The notes beneath the pieces were generated by a model that had not been told where the DNA came from, made no database searches, and saw only the letters and a list, made by a program, of their open reading frames with translations. From an uncultured Candidatus Thioglobus sp. (lineage in GTDB: Bacteria; Pseudomonadota; Gammaproteobacteria; PS1; Pseudothioglobaceae), in assembly GCA_905182815.1 (NCBI GenBank), contig CAJJCX010000004.1:620001-684000 (forward strand): a stretch of DNA of 64,000 nucleotides, in the 5' to 3' direction. The position numbers and the translations under genes are program-made. This document shows positions 28,584 to 37,824 of this stretch, piece by piece. Position 1 is the first letter of the stretch. Each line of letters begins with the position of its first letter.

Positions 28584-28628
28584 TATGAAGTCCTATAATA
28601 TCTGGACTATTGAGCACGTACAAAGCAT

Positions 28629-28644
28629 CAATACTTACGTATTG
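28629..28644 (-). promoter_or_regulatory. Hairpin in the rne 5' leader
   Basis: CAATAC/GTATTG arms enclose a GTAA (GNRA) tetraloop on the minus strand, about 50 nt ahead of the rne start. RNase E mRNA is autoregulated through 5'-leader structure in E. coli; whether this hairpin acts that way is inference. Confidence 0.35.
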
Positions 28645-28773
28645 AATGGGAATAAAGGTTTGATTAATAAAATTCATCAATTACTAAATAAGGTTTTGTA
28701 TGTGGCTTCAATTAGCCCATAAAAAAATTAGTTCGTTACAATAGTTCTATTTTTTAGTTTGAAACAATTGTAA

Positions 28774-28813
28774 AAAAATTCTTGTTAGTCGAAAAAAAAT
28801 GATCGACAAACAA
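28774..28813 (-). terminator. Probable intrinsic terminator of the SDR gene
   Basis: On the minus strand an 11-position stem (TTGTTTGTCGA with TCGACTAACAA, one mismatch) has a U-rich loop and is followed by GAA and seven U. It lies 32 bp after the SDR stop codon and ahead of the rne leader. Confidence 0.55.
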
Positions 28814-28844
28814 ATTATACCACATTAAGACTAAGGGGATTTGT

Positions 28845-29564
28845 TTACTGATTGAGTGTACGACCACCATCGACATTAATTATTTGGCCCGTTAGGTAAT
28901 TAGAGTTTGCTAAAAAAAGCACTGTATCTGCAATATCTTGAGGTGATCCTTGTCTTTTAAGAGCTATTCTTTCAAGCATAATGCTTTTGTCTGATTCAGA
29001 AATTTCTGCTCCTTCTTGTGGCCATAAGATCGAGCCAGGTGACACTCCATTTACCCTGATAGAGGGAGCAAGTTCTTTAGCAAGGGTTAGGGTAAGCATT
29101 TTTAGGCCTGCTTTTGAAATGTTGTAGACCGAATGTTTTTTGAGTGGTCGGTCTGCATGAATGTCAATGATATTTATTATTGACCCCTCGCTAGAGTTGA
29201 GCTTTTGACTTAGTCCCTTTGATAGAAAGAAGGGCGCTTTAAGATTAACATCTAATATATTATCCCAATTTTCAGAGTCGCTCTCGTCTACTGATAAAGG
29301 ATAAAAGACAGATGCATTGTTAACTAATAAGTCTATCGATTCTATCGATTCAACAATTGTGTTTATAGAGTCAATATTATTAAGATTGCCCACTACTACC
29401 TTGGCTGATTTTTCTTTTAAAAGGTTAAGCTCATCACAAAGTAATTGAGCTTTGTCTTTTGATTGATTGCAATGAATAATTATATTAAAGTCATTGTTGT
29501 GAAGTGTTTTTGCTATTTGAGCTCCAATTCGAGCCGCTCCACCAGTAATTAAGGCTGTTTTCAT
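28845..29564 (-). CDS. Short-chain dehydrogenase, pteridine reductase-like
   Basis: 239 residues. The cofactor loop is TGGAARIG rather than the usual TGxxxGIG; the Arg form is typical of pteridine reductases (PTR1/FolM). NNASVFYPL, the YxxxK pair in SVYNISKAG and the C-terminal YLTGQIINVDGGRTL complete the SDR plan. It may reduce dihydropterin or dihydrofolate, or another carbonyl. Divergent from the methyltransferase gene. Confidence 0.8.
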   Translation of the reverse strand: MKTALITGGAARIGAQIAKTLHNNDFNIIIHCNQSKDKAQLLCDELNLLKEKSAKVVVGNLNNIDSINTIVESIESIDLLVNNASVFYPLSVDESDSENWDNILDVNLKAPFFLSKGLSQKLNSSEGSIINIIDIHADRPLKKHSVYNISKAGLKMLTLTLAKELAPSIRVNGVSPGSILWPQEGAEISESDKSIMLERIALKRQGSPQDIADTVLFLANSNYLTGQIINVDGGRTLNQ

Positions 29565-29650
29565 AGGTTTTTATTAGTTAATTAAATTGATTAAGTAAAA
29601 TTTGTTTTTGAGGGAATAAGGTTGATTCACAGTATAAAATAATTTCTAAT

Positions 29651-30742
29651 ATGAACCTTCAAGATATTATATCTAAAACCATTAAAGATAATAACAAACC
29701 CATTGGTTTTGATGTGTTTATGAATCTTGCCCTATACCATTCTGAGTTTGGCTATTATCGATCCAATAAAACACTATTTGGTCGTTATGGTGACTTTATA
29801 ACAGCCCCCGAAACTTCTGACTTATTTGGTTATACGCTTGCGAGGCAGTGCAAGCAGGTTCTTGATAGTGGTGATATTCTAGAGTTTGGAGCTGGAAGTG
29901 GAGTGCTTGCCGCTCAAATTCTTTTTGAATTAGGCAGGCTAAGCTCACTTCCTGGTAAATATTATATTATTGAATTAAGTGCTCAGCTTAAAAACAAACA
30001 GATGCAGAATATTAAAAAAGTTTTGCCTGAAATCTTTAATCGGGTTGAGTGGCTAACTGAGCTGCCAAAAGATTTTAAAGGCGTTGTTATTGCTAATGAA
30101 GTCCTTGATGCTATTCCTGCAAAAAGAATAACTTTCTCTGAAGGCTGTTTTGTAGAATTAGGAGTTGATTTTCAAAATGAGAATTTTCAATGGAAGAAAT
30201 TTACGCAGCCTTATGTGAGCACTGGAACATCTCTTCCTGATCATATAGAAGAGGGATACACTACTGAAATAAATGTTCAGTCTATCGCTTGGATTAAGTC
30301 GCTTTATGACTTTATTTCTGAGGGAACAGTTCTATTAATTGATTATGGTATGGATAAATCTGAATATTTTCACTCTCAGCGAAATGACGGAACTCTTAAG
30401 TGTTTTTTTAATCATGAGTCAAGTGATGATCCTTTTTGTAATATTGGTTATCAAGATATAACAACATCGGTTAATTTTTCAGATATTGCTGAAAGTGCAG
30501 TTGATGCTGGTTTTGAAATTTCTGGATATTGCACACAAGCGATGTTTTTAATTTCTTTAGGTATTGAAAAGTATCTACTGGATGAAAAGGATAATGAAAT
30601 TAGAGTCAAACTAGCTCAAGAGGTTAAGCAACTAGTTTTACCGGGGGCAATGGGTGAGGTTTTTAAAGTGATGGCTTTATCTAAAAAACAATCAGTAAAA
30701 TTAGATGGTTTCAAAGAGCAAGATCTTACCAATAAGCTTTAA
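29651..30742 (+). CDS. Class I SAM-dependent methyltransferase (NDUFAF7/MidA-like)
   Basis: 363 residues. GRYGDFITAPETSDLFGYTLA, the SAM loop ILEFGAGSGVLAAQIL, VIANEVLDAIPAKR and LIDYGMDKSEYFHSQRNDGTL are hallmarks of the family of mitochondrial NDUFAF7, which methylates an arginine of complex I. The bacterial substrate is not known. uppP follows after 9 bp. Confidence 0.85.
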   Translation: MNLQDIISKTIKDNNKPIGFDVFMNLALYHSEFGYYRSNKTLFGRYGDFITAPETSDLFGYTLARQCKQVLDSGDILEFGAGSGVLAAQILFELGRLSSLPGKYYIIELSAQLKNKQMQNIKKVLPEIFNRVEWLTELPKDFKGVVIANEVLDAIPAKRITFSEGCFVELGVDFQNENFQWKKFTQPYVSTGTSLPDHIEEGYTTEINVQSIAWIKSLYDFISEGTVLLIDYGMDKSEYFHSQRNDGTLKCFFNHESSDDPFCNIGYQDITTSVNFSDIAESAVDAGFEISGYCTQAMFLISLGIEKYLLDEKDNEIRVKLAQEVKQLVLPGAMGEVFKVMALSKKQSVKLDGFKEQDLTNKL

Positions 30743-30751
30743 AATCAAGAG

Positions 30752-31546
30752 ATGGATATTACTCAAACAATTACTCTAGCTTTAATACAAGGGTTTACTG
30801 AATTTCTGCCCGTATCTTCATCGGCGCATCTAGTAATACTTCCAAAATTCTTAGATTGGCCAGATCAAGGACTAGCTTTTGATGTTGTTCTTCATTTTGC
30901 TACTTTATGTGCAATTATTTTTTACTATCGCTCTTCATTGGTGTCTTTGACAAAGGACTTTTATGACTCAATTGCAACCAGAAAAACGCAAGGAGAGTCA
31001 ATGCTTGCCTGGGGTATTATTTTAGGAACAATACCAGTTGGCATTGTGGGTTTATTATTTAGAGAGTCGATCGAGTTAAATTTAAGAAGTTACCAAGTAG
31101 TAGCCTTTGCAACTATCTTCTTTGGACTTCTGCTAGGTTTCTCAGACTGGCTACATCGAAAATTTCAAAAAAGTAGAGAGTATATTCGTGGCTCTGATAT
31201 CCTAATTGTGGGCTGCTTTCAAGCCCTAGCTTTAATTCCTGGAACGTCTCGCTCAGGCATAACTATTACTGCGGCTTTGCTAATTGGCCTTTCAAGAACT
31301 CTATCAATAAAGTATGCATTTCTTTTATCTATTCCTGTTATTGCGCTTGCAACTTTATTAAAAACTTTTGACTTGGTAAAAGACACAAGTCAAGTCGATT
31401 GGAGCCTTCTTTTTATTGGATTTGTAGTTACTTTGATTACTTCATATTTCACAATTGTCTTTTTTATTCGACTGGTTGAAAGAATTGGGTTTTTACCATT
31501 CGTCATTTATAGAATTCTTTTAGGAGCATTATTATTTCTACTTTAA
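30752..31546 (+). CDS. uppP: Undecaprenyl-diphosphatase
   Basis: 264-residue inner-membrane enzyme that recycles the undecaprenyl carrier for peptidoglycan and O-antigen. The signatures LIQGFTEFLPVSSSAHL (30-bp from the start) and the second active-site motif ALIPGTSRSGITI are present, with about eight membrane segments. The end overlaps the start of pepN by 13 bp. Confidence 0.95.
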   Translation: MDITQTITLALIQGFTEFLPVSSSAHLVILPKFLDWPDQGLAFDVVLHFATLCAIIFYYRSSLVSLTKDFYDSIATRKTQGESMLAWGIILGTIPVGIVGLLFRESIELNLRSYQVVAFATIFFGLLLGFSDWLHRKFQKSREYIRGSDILIVGCFQALALIPGTSRSGITITAALLIGLSRTLSIKYAFLLSIPVIALATLLKTFDLVKDTSQVDWSLLFIGFVVTLITSYFTIVFFIRLVERIGFLPFVIYRILLGALLFLL

Positions 31547-34060
31547 CGCCACAGCCTATTTACCGCAAAGATTATGAACCAAGCTCTCACCTCATAAGAA
31601 CAACAGAGCTTGATTTTGACCTTGGCGATAATGAAACAATTGTTTCATCGCGAATTTCTTTTTATAAAAATCCTGATAGTAATAAAAAAATTGATAAACT
31701 TTTTTTAAATGGTGAGTCTCTCGAGTTAATATCAATAAAAATTGAAGGCTTAAGTCTTAACTATGAGCAAAAAGATGATGGCTTATTTCTAATAAATCCG
31801 CCTGATAACTTTATTTTAGAGGTGAAGGTTCGAATTCATCCTGAAAGCAAAACCGATCTGAATGGCTTGTACCAATCCAGTGGAAATTTCTGCACACAAT
31901 GTGAGGCAATGGGCTTTAGGCAGATAACATACTATCTTGATAGGCCAGATGTATTGAGCGTATTTACTACTAAGATAACAGCTAACAGAGACCATTATCC
32001 AGTACTTCTTAGTAATGGAAACTTGGTCAATGAGAGTACTTCTCAGGTTATTTGGCATGATCCAACGCCAAAACCTTGTTATCTGTTTGCTTTAGTTGCA
32101 GGAAAATTAGATTTCCTTCAAGATAGCTTTGTAACTTCAGCAGGAAGGATGGTTGACTTAAGGCTATATGTTGAGCCTCATAATATGCATAAAACTTCTT
32201 TTGCAATGGAGTCCCTTAAAAAATCATTTAAATGGGAAGAGGAGAGGTTTAACCTTTCTTACGACTTGGATATCTACATGATTGTCGCAGTCGATGATTT
32301 TAATATGGGCGCTATGGAGAATAAGGGCCTTAATATTTTTAATTCAGACTGTGTTCTTGCCAATCAAGAAACCTCAACAGATGCTAGTTTTATAAGAATT
32401 GAGTCTATTATTGGCCACGAGTATTTTCATAATTGGACTGGAAATAGAGTAACTTGTAGGGACTGGTTTCAGCTAAGTCTAAAAGAAGGACTAACTGTTT
32501 TTAGAGATCAAGAGTTTTCTTCTGATCTTCGTTCTAGAGCAATTCAAAGAATTACTGACGTTAATGAGCTTAAAACAAGGCAATTTGCTGAAGACTCTGG
32601 ACCAATGGCTCATCCAGTAAGGCCAGAGTCGTATATTGCAATGGATAATTTTTATACTGCAACGGTTTATGAGAAAGGTGCAGAAGTCATTCGAATGATT
32701 CATACAATTTTGGGAGAAGAGGGCTTTCAAAAAGGGATGACTCTCTATTTTGATCGTCATGATGGCTCGGCAGTTACGATAGATGATTTTGTTGCAAGTA
32801 TGGCTGATGCTAACCATTTTAATTTTGATAATTTTATGTCTTGGTATAGTCAGTCAGGAACACCTGAAGTAAGTGTCGATGATGAGTATAACTCTGAGCT
32901 AAATATTTATAGTGCTACTTTTACTCAAAAAAATCAAACAACACCTTTTCTAATTCCAAATAAATTTGGATTATTAGCAGATGATGGTAAAGAGATTGAG
33001 ACAGGAATGATCTTGATTGATGAACTTGTAAAAACTATTTCATTTGAAAATATTAAGAGTAAGCCAACACCTTCTTGGTTTAGAGGTTTTTCAGCGCCCA
33101 TTAAGTTTGACTCAAATCTTTCAGTCAGTGAGAAAATTTTTCTTTCATCAAATGATAGCTGATCCATTTAATCGCTGGGATAACGCTCAAAGCTTATGGC
33201 TTGAATATATCCTCAACCCAGAGCATGTTGAAGAAAAAGAATTGTTTAGTATGATTAAAAATCTTTTTGATAAAGATTCTGATTTTGCACTCCTTTCTGA
33301 AATGATAAGTTTACCTGCAGAGCAAATCATTCATCAACATGTTGGTCAAATTGACGTGCAAGAGGTAAGTCATAAACGTAAAAAATCTAGCCTCTCTATT
33401 GCAAATAACTTTAAATCACTTTTTCTAGAAACATATAAAAAATTAAACTATATAAAAGTCTTTGATTTATCTTCTAAGTCAGTTGGTGAGAGGGCTTTAA
33501 AAAACAAATGTTTAAGTTATTTGTCTCAGCTAGGTGAGTATGATTTAGCATATGCACAATATAATAATGCAGATTGTATGACAGATCAATTTAGCGCTTT
33601 TCAGTGTTTATTAGACTCTTCAAACCCTTATCGTGATGAGGTTATTTCTAGATTTTATAAGCAGCATAAGTCGGATGTACAGGTAATGGATAAGTGGTTT
33701 AGCGCTCAATGTGCCTCATCTATTATTTCTGTTGCAGATATTAGAAAACTTATGAAGCATGAATTATTTTCAATGACTAATCCAAATAGAGTGCGATCCG
33801 TAATTGGATCTTTTAGCCGAAATAGTATTCAGTTTCATTGTAAAGATGGCTACCAGCTTTTAACTGAAATAATTATTAAGTTGGATGGTATGAACCCTCA
33901 AATTGCAGCAAGGTTTGTGGGTATTTTTAATCACTGGAGGCGATTTACAAATAAGTATTCTGCACTTCAAAAGAATGAGCTTAACTCAATTATAAGTCAA
34001 AAAAAGTTGTCAGACGATGTCTATGAAATTGTTCATACTTCCTTAAAAGAGGGTAACTAA
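31534..34060 (+). CDS. pepN: Aminopeptidase N (frameshifted as read; ATT start)
   Basis: M1-family zinc aminopeptidase, about 841 residues once joined (E. coli has 870). The gluzincin site HEYFHNWTGNRVTCRDWFQLSLKEGLTVFRDQE supplies HExxH-x18-E, preceded by the exopeptidase motif GAMENKG. The frame from the upstream stop has no ATG, GTG, TTG or CTG before 31822, yet homologous sequence (PIYRKDYEP) begins far earlier. The ATT at 31534 follows AGGAG with good spacing and overlaps uppP. Near 33150-33165 an extra base shifts the frame (SSNDS to ADPFNRWD). pncC follows, overlapping by one base. Confidence 0.85.
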
Positions 34061-34533
34061 TGTCTTACTTAAAGGCTAAACACTTATCTGATCTTCTTGT
34101 TTCAAAAGGATTGACCATTTCGGTTGCTGAGTCTTGTACTGGAGGCTCATTATCAAGCTCTTTGACTTCAATTTCAGGGGCATCCTCATATTTTAATTGT
34201 GGCTTTATTACTTATAGCAATCAATCAAAAATTGATATGCTTGGAGTTAGTCCTGAATCTATTGAGATGTATGGCGCTGTAAGTGAAAAAGTTGCTCATG
34301 AAATGGTTACAGGGGCTGGTCAAAGATCACATAGTAATTTAGCTGTCTCAATAACTGGCATTGCTGGTCCTTCAGGGGGCTCTGCATCAAAACCAGTTGG
34401 TATGGTTTGTCTTGGTTTTTTCTTTGATGGAAGCGTAACAACAACTACTCAATTTTTTTCAGGCTCTCGATCAGATATTGTTTCACAGAGTGTTACTTTT
34501 GCTTTGGTTGAACTGTCTTCAAAAATCTCATGA
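34060..34533 (+). CDS. pncC: Nicotinamide-nucleotide amidohydrolase (CinA C-terminal domain)
   Basis: 157 residues, a stand-alone CinA C-terminal domain. SVAESCTGGSLSSSLTSISGASSYF and the later SITGIAGPSGGSASKPVG are the conserved blocks. It hydrolyses NMN to nicotinate mononucleotide and ammonia, recycling pyridine nucleotides. ATG overlaps the pepN stop (TAATG), and its end overlaps dusA (ATGA), so the run is tightly coupled. Confidence 0.9.
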   Translation: MSYLKAKHLSDLLVSKGLTISVAESCTGGSLSSSLTSISGASSYFNCGFITYSNQSKIDMLGVSPESIEMYGAVSEKVAHEMVTGAGQRSHSNLAVSITGIAGPSGGSASKPVGMVCLGFFFDGSVTTTTQFFSGSRSDIVSQSVTFALVELSSKIS

Positions 34534-35507
34534 ACTCTTCTTTAGTCTCTATAGCGCCAATGATGGACTGGACTGATAGACATTGCAGATATTTTTATCG
34601 ATTGCTCAGTAAAAACACTCAGCTCTACACAGAAATGATAACTGCAAAAGCAATTTTGAATGGCGATAAAAACCGTTTGCTTGACTTTAATGCAGAAGAA
34701 AATCCCCTGACACTTCAGCTTGGAGGAAGTGACCCTTCAGAAATGGCGAAGTGTGCTCTCATAGCTCAAGAGTGGGGTTATGACGAAGTTAATATAAATG
34801 TTGGATGCCCATCAGATAGGGTCCTTTCAGGAAGTTTTGGTGCTTGCTTAATGAAAGAGCCAGATTTGGTTGCCTCATGCGTTGAAAGTATGATTGACAA
34901 TTGTGATATTCCTGTGACAGTTAAAAGCCGAATTGGAATTGATGATATGGAGAGTTATGAGCAGCTTTCAAATTTTATAATGCGTATTCATAACAAGGGC
35001 TGTCAGCACTTTATAATTCATGCCCGTAAGGCATGGCTTCAAGGCTTAAGTCCAAAAGAAAACCGAACTATACCGCCTTTAAATTATCCTTGGGTTTACC
35101 AGTTAAAGAAAGATTTCCCGCAACTAAAAATAACTATAAATGGTGGCATTGAAAATTGTAATGAAGTTAAAAATCATCTTGATTATGTAGATGGAGTAAT
35201 GCTTGGTAGGTCTGTCTACCATAATCCATTTTTATTAAGAGAAATAGATGTATCGATTTTTGGCAACAATAAAAACTCTTTTAGCCGTGAGCAAATTTTA
35301 AAAAAATACATGAATTACATAAAGCAGCAAATTAAAATTGGAGTCCCAATAAGATCAATGACTCGTCACATATTGGGCCTTTATCATGGCGAAAGTAATG
35401 CCAAGCTGTTTAGAAGATTGTTAAGTGGTAAGACTGTAGAGCTAGAGCATTTAAATGATTGGTTGGCTTTTAAAAAAAATAGTTCAACTGAGGTTAAAAG
35501 TGTTTGA
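34530..35507 (+). CDS. dusA: tRNA-dihydrouridine(20/20a) synthase
   Basis: FMN-dependent tRNA modification enzyme, 325 residues. APMMDWTDRHCRYFYRLL at the N-terminus is the DusA signature. NVGCPSDRVLSGSFGACLM carries the catalytic Cys, KSRIGID and NGGI the FMN contacts, and the C-terminal RHILGLYHGESNAKLFRR is the tRNA-binding helix region specific to DusA. Confidence 0.95.
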   Translation: MNSSLVSIAPMMDWTDRHCRYFYRLLSKNTQLYTEMITAKAILNGDKNRLLDFNAEENPLTLQLGGSDPSEMAKCALIAQEWGYDEVNINVGCPSDRVLSGSFGACLMKEPDLVASCVESMIDNCDIPVTVKSRIGIDDMESYEQLSNFIMRIHNKGCQHFIIHARKAWLQGLSPKENRTIPPLNYPWVYQLKKDFPQLKITINGGIENCNEVKNHLDYVDGVMLGRSVYHNPFLLREIDVSIFGNNKNSFSREQILKKYMNYIKQQIKIGVPIRSMTRHILGLYHGESNAKLFRRLLSGKTVELEHLNDWLAFKKNSSTEVKSV

Positions 35508-35553
35508 TAGTTTGGTAAAATTTTTTTAATAAAAATTCTTTATATAATTTTAT

Positions 35554-36768
35554 ATGGCAGGAAATAATTTCGTAGCAAGCATAGATATTGGTACTGAGAA
35601 GATTGCTCTTCTTGCTGCTGATATAGAAGATGCAGGCCATCTTAGAATTGTTGCACATAATTTTTGTTCCTCTGATGGAGTTAAAAAAGGCTCATTATTT
35701 TCTATTGACTCTCTTGCAAGAGTACTTACAAATTTAATTGAGCAAACTAAAAAAGATTTTGGTTACAAAGTTGAGTTAGCTCGCATTAATATTTCAGATA
35801 CTCATTTAACATGTTCTGATGGGAAGGGGAAGGTTTCAATAAATGAAGCTGTTACGTTAAAAGATTTAGATTCTGTTCTTGAGTCTGCCATGGCAAAGTC
35901 AACCCCAACCAATAAAGAAAAATTACATATTATAAAAAAGAAATTTACAATTAATGAAAATTTGGTGGTTGATAATCCTATTGAGATGGAAGCAGAAGTG
36001 CTGGAGTCTACAGTTCACATTGTGACTGTTTCGAGTTCTAGTATAAGGGGTATTGAGCGTTGCCTAGAGCAGAGTGACCTTGCGGCTGAAAAAATTGTCC
36101 TTAATTCTATTGCTAAGTCTCATGCAGTTCTCTCACAAGAGGATAAAGATAGTGGTGTTTGTCTTGTTGATATTGGTGCTGGAGTTACAAGTTATTCGGT
36201 TTTTGGGGATGAGGGAATAATTCGAAGTGGAGTAGTAGCCTCAGGAGGAGACGAGATTACCCATGAAATTGCTTACGCATTTGACACTTCATTTGAAGAG
36301 GCAAAAAGACTTAAAGAGAATTATGGGTCTGCAAAATCATCAACTCTGAAAGAAGATAAATTGATTCGTTTCACCCAAAATAAAGAAGAGCACCATCTCT
36401 CTAGTCTAGAGCTTTCAGAAGTTATTGAAGAGGCATATAGAGCAATTTTTACATTATTAAATAATGAATTAAAGCACCATAACTTAAATGGCATTATCAG
36501 GTCTGGTTTTGTTTTATGTGGTGGCGGGGCGCAAATTAATTCTATATTGGAACTTGTACGTGATTTTTTTTCTAAAAGAGTTAAGATAGGTCAAATCCAG
36601 CGCTCAAAAGTTTCTGGCTTAGAAACAATTCTCACGGACTATAAATATACAGGCGCAATAGGTCTCTTATTGCACGAGGAAGATTTGAGTAATAATAAGC
36701 TTGCCTCGTCTAAAACTGACCAAAGTGTTATTGATAAATTAACAAAAGTTTTTGTAGGAAAATTCTGA
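35554..36768 (+). CDS. ftsA: Cell division protein FtsA
   Basis: 404-residue actin-fold protein that tethers FtsZ to the membrane. SIDIGTEKIALLAAD (phosphate 1), LVDIGAGVTSYSVF (phosphate 2), GFVLCGGGAQI (adenosine) and a C-terminal amphipathic helix VIDKLTKVFVGKF for membrane binding are all present. lpxC follows after 3 bp. The ftsZ gene, normally between ftsA and lpxC, is absent here, and no other division or mur gene is adjacent. Confidence 0.9.
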   Translation: MAGNNFVASIDIGTEKIALLAADIEDAGHLRIVAHNFCSSDGVKKGSLFSIDSLARVLTNLIEQTKKDFGYKVELARINISDTHLTCSDGKGKVSINEAVTLKDLDSVLESAMAKSTPTNKEKLHIIKKKFTINENLVVDNPIEMEAEVLESTVHIVTVSSSSIRGIERCLEQSDLAAEKIVLNSIAKSHAVLSQEDKDSGVCLVDIGAGVTSYSVFGDEGIIRSGVVASGGDEITHEIAYAFDTSFEEAKRLKENYGSAKSSTLKEDKLIRFTQNKEEHHLSSLELSEVIEEAYRAIFTLLNNELKHHNLNGIIRSGFVLCGGGAQINSILELVRDFFSKRVKIGQIQRSKVSGLETILTDYKYTGAIGLLLHEEDLSNNKLASSKTDQSVIDKLTKVFVGKF

Positions 36769-36771
36769 TTT

Positions 36772-37681
36772 ATGGTTAAGCAAAGAACAATTAAAAAAAC
36801 AGTGAAAGCTCGTGGTGTTGGTATTCATAGTGGCAAGCTTGTTAATCTTAACTTTAATTCCAGCTGCTTGATCATGGAGTAGTTTTCAAAAGATTAGATG
36901 CTGGAGGGAGGCAAGTTCATGCTCATAGCGCTTTTGTTAATGAAGTTGTTTTATCTACTGGACTTGAAAGCCAGGGCGTTAAAGTTTCAACTATTGAACA
37001 TTTAATGTCAGCACTTTCTGCCCTGGGTGTTGATAATCTATTAGTTGAGTTAGATTCTTTTGAGGTACCAATTATGGATGGGTCATCAGCACCATTTATA
37101 TTTCTAGTTCAGTCAGCTGGAATTGAAGAGCAAGAAGCTACAAAAGGTTTATTGTCATTAAAGATACTATCAGAGTAGAGAATGGACAATCATGGGCTCA
37201 GGTTTCACCTCATCATGGCTTTAAAGTATCCCTAGAGATTGATTTTGAACATAAAAAAATAAAAGAAAGTGGGCAAAAATTAACAATAGATTTTGCTGAA
37301 CAGTCTTATCTTAAAGAGATATCACGTGCAAGAACATTTGGCTATGAAAGAGATGTTGAGATGCTTCAAAAGCAAAATCTTGCACTAGGAGCAAGCATTG
37401 ATAATGCAATAGCGCTCTCAGATGATGATATTCTAAATGAAGATGGTATGAGGTATCACAATGAGTTCGTTAAACACAAAATTTTGGATATAGTTGGAGA
37501 TCTTTTTTTACTTGGTGGAAATGTTATTGGGCACTATGAGGGTTATAAGACTGGCCATATGCTTAATGATCAGTTGCTGTCTGCAATATTATCTCAACCT
37601 AATGCATTTAAAATTGAAACTTTTGAAGAGGGCAAATCTCCAATACATTACTACTCAGAAGATTGGCAAAACGATCTATAG
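36772..37681 (+). CDS. lpxC: UDP-3-O-acyl-N-acetylglucosamine deacetylase (frameshifted as read)
   Basis: First committed step of lipid A synthesis; zinc enzyme, essential in most Gram-negatives. From the ATG at 36772 the frame reads [18 protein letters not shown]. After a break near 36865-36885 it continues [13 protein letters not shown] and [10 protein letters not shown] (zinc His). A second break near 37148, where one T is missing from GGTTTATTG, leads into [11 protein letters not shown]. The C-terminal zinc site [11 protein letters not shown] lies in the last part. Joined length is about 302-303 residues, against 305 in E. coli. Confidence 0.9.
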
Positions 37682-37740
37682 ATTGTAACTAGTATTGCTA
37701 ATATTTTTTAGAATAATTAATCCCATTTTTCAGCGCCTTA

Positions 37741-37796
37741 AAAGCAAAAACTGCTAAAAACGAAGTCTTTTTGCTTTTGATTCTTTGGGTATAATC
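37741..37796 (+). promoter_or_regulatory. Inverted repeat and -10 element before ilvB
   Basis: AAAAGCAAAAA (37741-37751) and TTTTTGCTTTT (37769-37779) form an 11-bp inverted repeat, followed by a perfect TATAAT at 37791-37796, 29 bp before the ilvB start. The repeat may end the lpxC transcript or be an operator; there is no room for a leader peptide here. Confidence 0.45.
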
Positions 37797-37824
37797 AAAA
37801 ACTTTTAAATTACAGTTATTAGTA

